Source: Myxococcales bacterium | Lineage (GTDB): Bacteria > Myxococcota_A > Polyangia > Polyangiales > Polyangiaceae | Reading direction: 5' to 3' | DNA length: 64,000 nt | Assembly (NCBI GenBank): GCA_025355005.1 | Contig: JANXLV010000166.1 | Location: forward strand, 1 to 64,000 | Part shown: piece by piece, positions 53,395 through 61,240 of the stretch | How the letters are laid out: every line of letters begins with the position of its first letter | How positions within the stretch are numbered: position 1 is the stretch's first letter | Translations under genes and position numbers: made by a program | Notes under the pieces: model-generated | Told to the model about the DNA's origin: nothing | Databases searched by the model: none | Seen by the model: the letters and a program-made list of their open reading frames with translations, nothing else

Positions 53395-53666
53395 GACGAC
53401 GTTTCCTCCGGTCGGCTGTCGCGCGAGCTTCGGATGCGCGAGAGCACCGCCATCTTCACGGTCTGGATGCCGGTGAGCACGCCGTCGGCATAGTGCCAGT
53501 CGGTATCATTGAGCTCCGGGAAGTCGTGCGGGTTCTTGATGTCATCGTGGGTGAGCCCAGGATGGAGCCGCCGCGCCAGGTCGATGACCTTCTTCTCCTG
53601 GAGCGCCTCGATCTCCGAGATCAACTCCGTCAGCTCCTGGAGGGTCAGCTCAGCGGTTTTTTGCAT
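53391..53666 (-). CDS. Small conserved-looking protein
   Basis: 91 residues from ATG 53666. N-terminal coiled coil (LTLQELTELISEIEALQEKKVIDLARRL) and then an acidic/aromatic part (DDIKNPHDFPELNDTDWHYADGVLTGIQTV). No family recognised. Gene start overlaps the ferredoxin end by 17 bp and its stop overlaps Smr by 4 bp (ATGA-type), so it is cotranscribed with both. The fixed position between a ferredoxin and Smr suggests a link. Confidence 0.7.
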   Translation of the reverse strand: MQKTAELTLQELTELISEIEALQEKKVIDLARRLHPGLTHDDIKNPHDFPELNDTDWHYADGVLTGIQTVKMAVLSRIRSSRDSRPEETSS

Positions 53667-53955
53667 GGTCTTGATAGAGCTCCTCGGCGTCCCCCGCCTC
53701 CACCTCAGTGTAGAACACTCGCGCTGGGTACACCGCGACGGTCGCGCCGTGCTTCGGACACAGTCCAAGGCACGCCGTCTTCGTGACCCACACGTCGGAA
53801 GTCGCACGCTGTTGCGTAACCTCCTGCTTCAACGCGACATAGACGTGCTCGCCCACGAGCCCGCAGCCACGACCGAGCGGCGAGTCCTCCGGCCGTGTGT
53901 TGCCGCAGACCAGAAAGTGCACCGTCGGGAGTCGATCGGCCGTCTTCAAAGCCAC
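53650..53955 (-). CDS. Thioredoxin-like (2Fe-2S) ferredoxin
   Basis: 101 residues from GTG 53955, with TGCTAATG just before it and no Shine-Dalgarno. Four Cys in the order VCGN, GCGL, TACLGLCP bind the cluster in the thioredoxin-fold ferredoxin family (like NuoE/Aquifex Fd). The spacing CxLGLC then PKHGATVAVYP is diagnostic. A soluble electron carrier. Heads the operon ferredoxin, small protein, Smr; divergent from the pseudokinase over a 212-bp gap (53956-54167) in which no gene fits. Confidence 0.9.
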   Translation of the reverse strand: MALKTADRLPTVHFLVCGNTRPEDSPLGRGCGLVGEHVYVALKQEVTQQRATSDVWVTKTACLGLCPKHGATVAVYPARVFYTEVEAGDAEELYQDHAKNR

Positions 53956-54167
53956 CTTTCATTAGCACTCCTCTCGCTCCCACACCGGAGTAGATCTTCG
54001 CAGGATCCGGCTTGTTTCCCCCGAGATCTGCGCCTGGATCGCCACGGAGTCAGTGCACCTATCCAGGTGTGTCGCATTTGGGAGTCGCTGCGCGATTTGC
54101 GGTGGAACGCGTCGTCGTCCTCTGGTCCGCCAGTTGCAACCATTGGCAGCGGGGGCCGAGTAGGTCC

Positions 54168-55325
54168 ATGCAGCACCCGAATCGATACACACCACCACCC
54201 GCAGGTTCGATTTCACTGGGCGAAGATCGCGCGGTGGAGCTCGGCGGGCTCATCGGTCGCGGCACGATGTCGTTCGTGCACAGCGCCACGCTGCACGACC
54301 TCCGCACCGGCGTCTCACGCAAGGTCGCGATCAAGATCTTCGGCACGACGGCGACCGAGGATCGCTCGGTGGTGGAGAGCGCCATCCTTCGCAGCGCTCG
54401 CCGGTCTGCGTGTATTCTGCATCCAAACGTCGTTTCCGTCTTCGAGTTCGGCGTGTTCGAGGAGTGCCAGCCGTACCTGGTGACGGAGCTCGTGCCTGGC
54501 CTGTCGCTGCGCCGCTTCCTGGACGTAGTCACGGCGGACGGCCGCAGGCTCCCGCTCGATCTGGCGCTGTTCATCACGCTGGAGATCGCAGAGGCGCTGT
54601 CGGGCGCTCAGATGGCCACGAACCCCCAGGGTCAGCGCCTGTCGGTCATCCACGGCGAGCTGTCCACGCGCGAGGTGCTGCTCTCTCCCGAAGGACAGGT
54701 GAAGGTGGCGGACTTCGAGCTCGCCGGCGCGAGACACGCGGCGTCCTCCATTCGCAATCTGAAGATGATCGCTCACCGCGCGGTGAGCCTGGCGCCAGAG
54801 GTCGTGTCGGGCGTTCCGGCGGACGCGCGTTCGGATGTGTTCTCGCTCGGCCTTCTACTTCGCGAGATGCTCGTGGGCCCGCGCTTCACGCAGCCGGCGC
54901 ACCACGCAGAGGTCATCGCACTGGCGCGCGATGGCGCGATGGACCAACCGGCGTTCCGTCCGCGCCTGCCGCGCGAGCTCTTCGACGTGCTCAACGGCGC
55001 GCTCGCGGCGGACCCCGAGCAGCGTTACTCGGACGCGGGCGTGATGGAATTCGAGCTTCGCCGCGTGGCCCTGTCGCTGGGCATAGGCGACATGCGCGTC
55101 TTCCTCCGCAACGAGATGACCAACGTGATCGCCCAGAACAAGCGCGGGTCCGCATCCGTGCCTCGCATGCCGGACGACGCGAAGACCACGGAGATGGTGG
55201 CAGCTGTCGGCCAAGGTCGAGAGTCCGCCCTGCGCCTCTGCGACTCCACGCCGGAAGCGGCATTCCGCGAGCGCTGGGCGGACGACGTCAGCGACGGCAG
55301 TGACGTCAGCGACCCTGACGAGTAG
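54168..55325 (+). CDS. Ser/Thr pseudokinase
   Basis: 385 residues from ATG 54168. Kinase-like fold 25-290: a glycine-loop-like GGLIGRGTMSFVHSA, Lys56 retained (KVAIKIF), but the catalytic loop reads IHGELSTREVLL, where HRD is HGE (162-164) and the metal Asn is Glu, and DFG is DFE (182-184). The APE-like LAPEVV is kept. Phosphotransfer is therefore unlikely; a scaffolding or ATP-sensing role fits better. The C-terminal 100 residues include an acidic DGSDVSDPDE end. No membrane helix. Neighbour: the ferredoxin operon on the other strand. Confidence 0.8.
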   Translation: MQHPNRYTPPPAGSISLGEDRAVELGGLIGRGTMSFVHSATLHDLRTGVSRKVAIKIFGTTATEDRSVVESAILRSARRSACILHPNVVSVFEFGVFEECQPYLVTELVPGLSLRRFLDVVTADGRRLPLDLALFITLEIAEALSGAQMATNPQGQRLSVIHGELSTREVLLSPEGQVKVADFELAGARHAASSIRNLKMIAHRAVSLAPEVVSGVPADARSDVFSLGLLLREMLVGPRFTQPAHHAEVIALARDGAMDQPAFRPRLPRELFDVLNGALAADPEQRYSDAGVMEFELRRVALSLGIGDMRVFLRNEMTNVIAQNKRGSASVPRMPDDAKTTEMVAAVGQGRESALRLCDSTPEAAFRERWADDVSDGSDVSDPDE

Positions 55326-55330
55326 CCGAC

Positions 55331-56014
55331 CTACTTCTTGGTTCCGTTGATCTTGCAGTCGGCCGCGCCGCCAGTGGCGGTGAGCTGACAGTCGATCAGC
55401 AACGTGCCGAGCGTGTTGTCGAACGACACGGCGCAGTTCTCGTTCACCACCATGCCCTGGATGGTGACGGTGCCCATGTAAGTGCCCTTGTCCTTCGCGT
55501 CGATGGTGACGGTGTTCGTGCCGCCACCCATCGGGCAGGCGAGCGTCACCGCGCACCCGGTCTGCGTGACCGTGCACTCACCCGAGCTCGTGCCGCAGCC
55601 CATCGAGGAGCTGGGATCGCTCTTGATGGTGTAGGCGCCGTGCACGTCGTCGCAGGTACCACCGCCGCTACCCGCATCGGTGGCGGCCACCGGGCAGAAG
55701 TGACAGATGCCGATGCTCTTCATGAGCGCGTTGTCGGTGGTCGCTGCCGCCATGTCGCAGAACTGGCCGTTCGGACAGTTCGCCGTGGTGAGACAGCCGG
55801 CGTTGCAGATGTTGACCGAGCAGTACTCGCCCGCGTTGCACGGCATCGTGTGGCCCTGGCACGCAGAGGTGCCGTCATTGTTGTTGGGCACGCAAGCACC
55901 GCCGCCTCCACCTCCACCGCCGCCGCCGCCGCCGTCGCTGCCCGCGTTGTTCGTGGCCGTGCAGCCGATGATGACGAGGGCCGAGGTGACGAAGAAGAAG
56001 GCCGAACGACGCAT
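55331..56014 (-). CDS. Cys-rich secreted lipoprotein with Gly-rich linker
   Basis: 227 residues; ribosome site AAGGAG precedes the ATG. Lipobox IIGC then a Gly run (about 12) encoded by GCC/CCG repeats. About 18 Cys follow, in a DKK-like or colipase-like pattern: CVPNNNDGTSACQ, MPCNAGEYCSVNICNAGCL, NCPNGQFCDM, ICHFC. The C-terminal half has beta strands (NTVTIDAKDKGTYMGTVTIQG). Convergent with the pseudokinase gene, 5 bp apart. Same style as the lipoprotein at 49738. Function unknown. Confidence 0.75.
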   Translation of the reverse strand: MRRSAFFFVTSALVIIGCTATNNAGSDGGGGGGGGGGGGACVPNNNDGTSACQGHTMPCNAGEYCSVNICNAGCLTTANCPNGQFCDMAAATTDNALMKSIGICHFCPVAATDAGSGGGTCDDVHGAYTIKSDPSSSMGCGTSSGECTVTQTGCAVTLACPMGGGTNTVTIDAKDKGTYMGTVTIQGMVVNENCAVSFDNTLGTLLIDCQLTATGGAADCKINGTKK

Positions 56015-56078
56015 GAGGAGGCTCCTTGGAAGGCGAATGGACGCTCAGGCTATGCGGGGCGCTGGGGCGCGACAAGCA

Positions 56079-56648
56079 TCAAGTGGTCTGGCGCCGCCGG
56101 AGATACGTCTCAAGCGCGGACACCACGAGCGCGTGCGAGAGCGTGCCGTCATCGAGCAGGGCGGGGAGCGCCGCTTCGGGCACGAGGCACAGCTCGCACT
56201 CCTCGAGATCGTCGAATGCCGTGCTTCCTTCCGGCGCGGCGCCGTCGGCGACGAATGTGTGGCAGCGGTTGCTCTGGATGGCCGGGTTCGCAGCGACCGT
56301 GGAGAGATGCCGGAAGGAGCTCGCGCCGTAGCCCGTCTCCTCGCGCAGCTCGCGCTTCGCCGCGGCGATGGGCGCTTCCCCCGGGTCGATAACGCCGCCG
56401 GGGATCTCCAGCGACAGCTCGTCGGTGCCGAAGCGGTATTGCCAGATCATCACGATCTCGCCCGCTGCCGTGCGCGCGATCACGTTGCACCAGTCCGTGC
56501 AGGCAAACGTGAACACGTCCCGACGCGGCTTGCCCTCGCCATCGTGAATCCTGTGCTTCTCCACCCCGAACACGGGATAGGAAGCCACGCGCTCCGTTCC
56601 AGAACGCGACCACTTTTTCATCGTCGGAGGGCGAAGGGTGAAAGCCAC
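56079..56648 (-). CDS. Nudix hydrolase (ADP-ribose pyrophosphatase-like)
   Basis: 189 residues from the first in-frame Met (56648); Met nine codons in (MKKWSR) is equally likely. The Nudix box GGVIDPGEAPIAAAKRELREETGYG fits GX5EX7REUXEEXGU. Upstream residues include the ADPRase-like VMIWQYRFGTDELSLEIPGG block with the Arg and Glu before the box. Hydrolyses a nucleoside diphosphate derivative in the cytoplasm. Divergent from cysE across the hexamer repeat. Confidence 0.9.
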   Translation of the reverse strand: MAFTLRPPTMKKWSRSGTERVASYPVFGVEKHRIHDGEGKPRRDVFTFACTDWCNVIARTAAGEIVMIWQYRFGTDELSLEIPGGVIDPGEAPIAAAKRELREETGYGASSFRHLSTVAANPAIQSNRCHTFVADGAAPEGSTAFDDLEECELCLVPEAALPALLDDGTLSHALVVSALETYLRRRQTT

Positions 56649-56682
56649 GGAGGAAGTCTAGGTCGATGGGGAGGGGTTAGGG

Positions 56683-56812
56683 GAAGTGGAAGTCGAGGTC
56701 GGGGTCGAAGTCGAGGTCGAAGTCGGGGTCGAGGTCGAGGTCGAGGTCGAGGTCGAAGTCGGGGTCGAGGTCGCGCTCGAAGTCGTCGTCGTCGATGTCC
56801 TCGTCGTTGTCT
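56683..56812. repeat. Degenerate (GAGGTC)n hexamer array
   Basis: About 20 copies of a hexamer, mostly GAGGTC with GAAGTC and GGGGTC variants, in the gap between the divergent Nudix and cysE genes. The same unit occurs four times at 18230-18254. The array keeps three-base phase throughout, so read on either strand it gives Arg/Gly/Val/Asp/Phe-type dipeptides with no stop over the array, but no start/ribosome site makes it a gene. The cysE promoter-like TGCTAAGG follows immediately. Confidence 0.85.
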
Positions 56813-56831
56813 GCTAAGGTGCCCTCGTCCG

Positions 56832-57599
56832 ATGGGCCTGTTTTCCGCTGCTGTTCGCGCCGCAAAGGGCGCGGTTTCCACTGCCTCGCTCGTCCGCGAG
56901 GACATCGCGGCGGTGCGCGAGAACGATCCCGCGGCGCGCGGTCCGTTCGAGGTGGCGCTCGTATATCCGGGCCTGCACGCGCTGTGGCTGCATCGCGCGG
57001 CGCACTCCCTCTGGACGCACGGCTCACCGTTCCGTGCGCGGCTGCTCGCGCATGCGAACCGCTTCGTGACCGGTATCGAGATCCACCCCGGCGCCACCAT
57101 CGGCCGTCGCGTCGTGATCGACCACGGCATGGGCGTGGTCATCGGGGAGACCGCGAAGGTCGGCGACGGATGCATTCTGTACAAGGGGGTCGTGCTCGGC
57201 GGCACGTCGCTCTCGCGCGGCAAGCGTCACCCGACCCTGGGCGAGAACGTCGTCGTTGGCTCCAACGCATGCGTGCTCGGCGCGATCGAGATCGGCGACG
57301 GCGCGCGCATCGGCTCTGGAAGCGTGGTCGTGCGACCCGTCCCCAAGGAGGCCACGGTCGTCGGCGTCCCCGCGCGCATCATCTCGCCCGTGGGCCATCG
57401 CGCGGACGCGGCGCTCGACCACGCGAACCTGCCCGACCCGGTGACGGAGATGTTCCGCGCGGTCATCTCGCAGAACGAGCGGCTGCGCGAGCGCATCGAG
57501 AAGCTCGAGGATAGCCTAGGCGTTCCGCACGAAGGTGAGAGCGGAACGTTCCTTCTCCCATACGACGGCGAAGAGCTCCCGCCAGCGGACGGAGGCTGA
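56832..57599 (+). CDS. cysE: Serine O-acetyltransferase
   Basis: 255 residues from ATG 56832; a -10-like TGCTAAGG lies 11 nt upstream. Left-handed beta-helix hexapeptide repeats (IHPGATIGRRVVIDHGMGVVIGETAKVGDGCILYKGVVLGG) with the catalytic His of IDHG, then NVVVGSNACVLGAIEIGDGARIGSGSVVVRPV. The C-terminal tail is longer than E. coli CysE and acidic. It makes O-acetylserine for cysteine synthesis. SmpB follows one base after its stop, so they are cotranscribed. Confidence 0.9.
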   Translation: MGLFSAAVRAAKGAVSTASLVREDIAAVRENDPAARGPFEVALVYPGLHALWLHRAAHSLWTHGSPFRARLLAHANRFVTGIEIHPGATIGRRVVIDHGMGVVIGETAKVGDGCILYKGVVLGGTSLSRGKRHPTLGENVVVGSNACVLGAIEIGDGARIGSGSVVVRPVPKEATVVGVPARIISPVGHRADAALDHANLPDPVTEMFRAVISQNERLRERIEKLEDSLGVPHEGESGTFLLPYDGEELPPADGG

Positions 57600-57600
57600 C

Positions 57601-58104
57601 GTGAGCGGCAAGGGCGACAACAAGGAGCGCAAGCCGAAGGCGAACGCGAAGGGCGAGACCGTCCTGGTCAAGAACCGCCGCGCCGCCTTCGACTACGAGA
57701 TCGCGGACAGCTACGAGGGCGGCCTGGTGCTCGTTGGCAGCGAGGTGAAGTCCATCCGCAACGGCAAGGTCGAGATGGTGGACGCCTACTGCTCCGTCGA
57801 CCACGGTGAGATGTACCTGAAACAGTTGTATGTTGCACCCTTCGAGCAGGCGAGCGCATTCCCGCACGACCCACGCCGCGCCCGCAAGGTGCTCCTGCAC
57901 AAGCACGAGGTCGAGAAGCTGCATGATGCCGTGTCGCGCGACGGCATGACGCTCGTGCCGCTCCGCCTGTACCTCACGAAGGGGCGCGTGAAGGTCGAGA
58001 TCGCGGTCGCGAAGGGCAAGAAGTCCCACGACAAGCGCGCCGCCATCAAGGAAAAGACGGCAGACCGCGAGGCGCGCGCCGCCATCCGGCGCGAGCGGAA
58101 GTAA
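57601..58104 (+). CDS. smpB: SsrA-binding protein SmpB
   Basis: 167 residues from GTG 57601, one base after cysE's TGA. Conserved blocks: VKNRRAAFDYEIADSYEGGLVLVGSEVKSIRNGKV, YLKQLYVAPFEQASAFPHDPRRARKVLLHKHEV, and the C-terminal KKSHDKRAAIKEKTADREARAAIRR, which ends in the basic tail that reads the ribosomal A site. Binds tmRNA in trans-translation. The N-terminus has an extra 17 residues rich in Lys and Asn. Confidence 0.96.
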   Translation: MSGKGDNKERKPKANAKGETVLVKNRRAAFDYEIADSYEGGLVLVGSEVKSIRNGKVEMVDAYCSVDHGEMYLKQLYVAPFEQASAFPHDPRRARKVLLHKHEVEKLHDAVSRDGMTLVPLRLYLTKGRVKVEIAVAKGKKSHDKRAAIKEKTADREARAAIRRERK

Positions 58105-58112
58105 GAGAAGCC

Positions 58113-58376
58113 ATGCACGTGCGCTGGGAAAAGGGCGGAGAAGCCGACTACATGCTCCTCATGGGAGAGGTCGTCACGCTGCGCTCCACCACGCCGGCGC
58201 CACCAGGCTCACGCGTCGAAGGTGCGCTCTCGTCCGAGCCCAACGTGAAGATTCGCGTGAAGATTCACGGCTCCAAGAAGCAGGCGGATGGCACGTTCGT
58301 CCTCACGGGCCGCCCCATCGATCTCACGAACGAGACCCGCTCGAAGATCGAAGAGCTGATCAGCCCGCATAGCTGA
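58113..58376 (+). CDS. Small PilZ-like protein
   Basis: 87 residues, ATG 8 bp after smpB. A single beta-rich domain: ADYMLLMGEVVTLRSTTPAPPGSRVEGALSSEP, VKIRVKIHGSKKQADGTFVLTGRPIDLTNETRSKIEELI. The outline and the R-x-L-T pattern recall minimal PilZ domains, but the RxxxR c-di-GMP motif at the N-terminus is not obvious (HVRWEKGGEAD). Could bind a different ligand or partner. Cotranscribed with smpB. Confidence 0.6.
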   Translation: MHVRWEKGGEADYMLLMGEVVTLRSTTPAPPGSRVEGALSSEPNVKIRVKIHGSKKQADGTFVLTGRPIDLTNETRSKIEELISPHS

Positions 58377-58441
58377 CGCCTGCGCCGTCGGCGCTCGCAT
58401 GAGGGTGGCGCGCTGGCCCCGATGGATGTACGCCGTACGGG

Positions 58442-59827
58442 GTGAGCGCAGATAGCTATGACCTGGTCGTCATCGGGAGCGGACCTGCCGGGCAGAAGGG
58501 CGCCATCTGCGCCGCAAAGCTCGGAAAGCGCGTCGCCGTGGTCGATCGCCCCGATCGCGTCGGCGGCGTGTCGCTCCACACGGGGACCATCCCCTCGAAG
58601 ACGCTGCGCGAGGCCGTCCTCTACCTCTCGGGGTTTCGGCAGCGGACGTTGTACGGCAAGGACTACCGACTCAAGGACAACATCGGCATCGGCGATCTCG
58701 AGAAGCGCGTCAGGCCGGTGCTCGCGCACGAGCTCGAGGTGGTGCGCGCCCAGCTCGCGCGGAACCGCATCGACACCATCCCAGGCATCGCGCGCTTCGT
58801 CGACAGCCACACGCTCGAGTGCACGGGAAAAGATGGCGTTCGCCGCCTTCACGCCGAGCATGTCCTCATCGCGTGCGGAACGCGTCCCGCGCAGCACCCC
58901 GACATCCCGCTCGACGGAAAGAAGGTCTTCGACTCCGATCAGATCTCCAAGGTCGAGGCGATTCCGCGCCACCTCATCGTGGTCGGGGCCGGCGTGATCG
59001 GCCTCGAGTACGCCTCGATGCTCACCGCGCTCGGCGGTGAGGTCACGGTCATCGACCAGCGGCCCAGGATGCTCGACTTCATCGACACGGAGCTCGTCGA
59101 CGCGCTCGCGTACCACATGCGGCGTCACGGCGTGACGTTCCGCCTGGCCGAGAAGGTGACCTCCGTCATCGTCGATGCGCGCGAGAAGGTCGTGGCAACC
59201 CTCGAGAGCGGCAAGACCGTCTCCGCCGACGCCCTCCTCTACGCGGTCGGGCGACAGGCGAACACGGATACGTTGAACCTCGAGTCCGCGGGCCTCACCA
59301 CCGACGCGCGCGGGCGCATTTCCGTGAGCGAATACTTCCAGAGCGCCGTGCCGCACATCTACGCAGCGGGAGATGTCGTCGGGTTTCCATCCCTCGCTTC
59401 GACATCCATGGAGCAGGGGCGGCTTGCCAGCTGCCACATGTTTGGTGAACCGTCCAAGCTCGAGACCGGACACCTCCCGTACGGCATCTACACGATCCCG
59501 GAGATCTCCACCGTCGGCAAGAACGAGCAGGAGCTCACGGCTGCTAAAATTCCCTACGAAGTGGGCCTCGCACGCTACGAAGAGCTCGCCAAGGCGCAGA
59601 TGATGGGTGACCACATCGGCCTGCTCAAGCTGCTCTTCGATCCGAAGTCGCTGAAGCTGCTCGGCGTCCACGCGATCGGCGAGAGCGCTGCCGAGATCAT
59701 CCATATCGGCCAGGCCGTCCTCTCGCTCGGAGCGTCGATCGAGTACTTCCGGGACACGGTCTTCAACTATCCGACCCTCGCCGAGGCCTACACGGTCGCG
59801 GCGCTCGACGGCCTCAACAAGCTCTAG
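58442..59827 (+). CDS. sthA: Soluble pyridine nucleotide transhydrogenase
   Basis: 461 residues from GTG 58442, 65 bp after the small gene. FAD and NAD Rossmann motifs (VVIGSGPAGQKGA; VVGAGVIGLEYASM). At the redox-disulfide position it has GGVSLHTGTIPSKTLREAV: the first Cys is replaced by Thr, as in SthA and unlike lipoamide dehydrogenase. The C-terminal dimer block LGVHAIGESAAEIIHIGQAVL is typical. It converts NADPH plus NAD to NADP plus NADH. Confidence 0.95.
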   Translation: MSADSYDLVVIGSGPAGQKGAICAAKLGKRVAVVDRPDRVGGVSLHTGTIPSKTLREAVLYLSGFRQRTLYGKDYRLKDNIGIGDLEKRVRPVLAHELEVVRAQLARNRIDTIPGIARFVDSHTLECTGKDGVRRLHAEHVLIACGTRPAQHPDIPLDGKKVFDSDQISKVEAIPRHLIVVGAGVIGLEYASMLTALGGEVTVIDQRPRMLDFIDTELVDALAYHMRRHGVTFRLAEKVTSVIVDAREKVVATLESGKTVSADALLYAVGRQANTDTLNLESAGLTTDARGRISVSEYFQSAVPHIYAAGDVVGFPSLASTSMEQGRLASCHMFGEPSKLETGHLPYGIYTIPEISTVGKNEQELTAAKIPYEVGLARYEELAKAQMMGDHIGLLKLLFDPKSLKLLGVHAIGESAAEIIHIGQAVLSLGASIEYFRDTVFNYPTLAEAYTVAALDGLNKL

Positions 59828-59898
59828 AAACGGCCGGTATTTTCCGCCTCTTCTGGTGGGCGCCGACCGCCGATCGTGATGGTACGCTCCTGGGTGAC

Positions 59899-61179
59899 GT
59901 GAGCCTGCCCGAACGACCCAAGCGTCTCGGCCCGTACGACGTCATCGCCAAGATCGCTGGCGGTGGGATGGCGACCATCTACATGGGGCGCGCGAAGGAC
60001 GCGAACGGTGTCGAGCGCGTCGCGGCAATCAAGGTGATCCGTCACGAGATGACCCGCAACGAGAACGTCGTGCAGATGTTCATCGACGAAGCGACGCTCC
60101 TCGCGCGTCTTTCCCATCCGAACATCAGCCGCACGCTCGAGAACGGGGTCACTGGCGATCGGCACTTCATCGCGATGGAGCTCCTGATCGGTCGCACGCT
60201 CTTCGACGTGTGGGAGGAGCTCGTCGCGCGCAAGCTGTCGCTACGGTTCGACGTGGCCGCGTGGATCTGCGCGCGCGTGGCCAGCGCGCTGCACTACGCG
60301 CACGAGCTCACGGACGAGCACGGGACGCCGCTCGCGGTGATTCATCGCGACGTCAACCCGAGCAACATCTTTCTCACCTACGACGGCGAAGTGAAGCTGT
60401 TCGACTTCGGTCTCGCGAAGACGGTCGGTCGTCGTGCGAAGAGCGCCGAAGGGATCGTGAAAGGCAAGCTGCCGTACCTCGCGCCGGAACAGGTGATGCA
60501 GTTCCCGTACGATCGCAGGGCGGACATCTTCATGCTCGGTACCACGCTGTGGGAGCTCGTCACCATGCGCCGGCTGTTCAAGCGCGACGACGACGTCGAG
60601 ACCGTGAAGGCCGTGCGCACGTTCCCGGTTCCGGATCCGCGTCGGCTCGTGCAGGGGTTTCCGGACGCCCTCGCGACCATCCTGACCAAGGCGTTGGAGC
60701 GAAACCGCGAGCATCGCTATGCCACGGCCGCCGACATGGCGCGCGATCTGGACGCGCTCGTATCGCCGGCGATCGCCGCGCAGATCCCCGGGATCATCTC
60801 CGCGATCCTCGACGCTCTGTTCGAAGGCGAGCGCGCGAAGCAAATGGGCTGGCTGCGCACGACGCAGGCCATCCGCACCATGCCCAGGGTGACGATACCG
60901 CCGCCGGTCCCCGTCCCCGCCGTACGCGACGCACAGACCGACAGCCAGAGACCGAGCGCCAGCAGGCAGCCGAGCGCGAGCAAGCAGCCGAGCGCCAGCA
61001 AGATCCCGAGCGCGAGCAAGCTGCCGAGCGCCAGCAAGATCCCGCACGCCAGCAAGCTGCCGCCCATCAGCGTGCCGCCACCGCGCAGCGTGCCGCCGCC
61101 GCGCAGCGTACCGCCACCGCGCAGTGAGCGACCGTCCATCAGACCGCCGCCACCAACACCGTCGAAGCTGCGTAGGTGA
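59899..61179 (+). CDS. Ser/Thr protein kinase with Pro/Ser repeat tail
   Basis: 426 residues from GTG 59899, 11 nt after TACGCT. Complete kinase: glycine loop IAGGGMATIYMG, Lys45 (VAAIKVI), IHRDVNPSN with Asp151, DFG 169-171, LAPEQ. No membrane helix. The C-terminal 100 residues are low-complexity: about seven copies of a QPSASK/KIPSASK-type unit then SVPPPRSVPPPR, encoded by short tandem DNA repeats. A likely active cytoplasmic Hanks kinase; the tail may bind partners. Convergent with the ClpB-like gene. Confidence 0.93.
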   Translation: MSLPERPKRLGPYDVIAKIAGGGMATIYMGRAKDANGVERVAAIKVIRHEMTRNENVVQMFIDEATLLARLSHPNISRTLENGVTGDRHFIAMELLIGRTLFDVWEELVARKLSLRFDVAAWICARVASALHYAHELTDEHGTPLAVIHRDVNPSNIFLTYDGEVKLFDFGLAKTVGRRAKSAEGIVKGKLPYLAPEQVMQFPYDRRADIFMLGTTLWELVTMRRLFKRDDDVETVKAVRTFPVPDPRRLVQGFPDALATILTKALERNREHRYATAADMARDLDALVSPAIAAQIPGIISAILDALFEGERAKQMGWLRTTQAIRTMPRVTIPPPVPVPAVRDAQTDSQRPSASRQPSASKQPSASKIPSASKLPSASKIPHASKLPPISVPPPRSVPPPRSVPPPRSERPSIRPPPPTPSKLRR

Positions 61180-61240
61180 TCACCCGTAGTGGGGTGGCTG
61201 CATCGGCGGCTGCATCTGGCGTTGCTGCGCAGACTATCAC

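Noticed and set aside
56683-56812. Hexamer array considered as CRISPR or a coding tract
   Set aside because: Units are 6 bp with no spacers; no start or ribosome site; ordinary microsatellite-like array.
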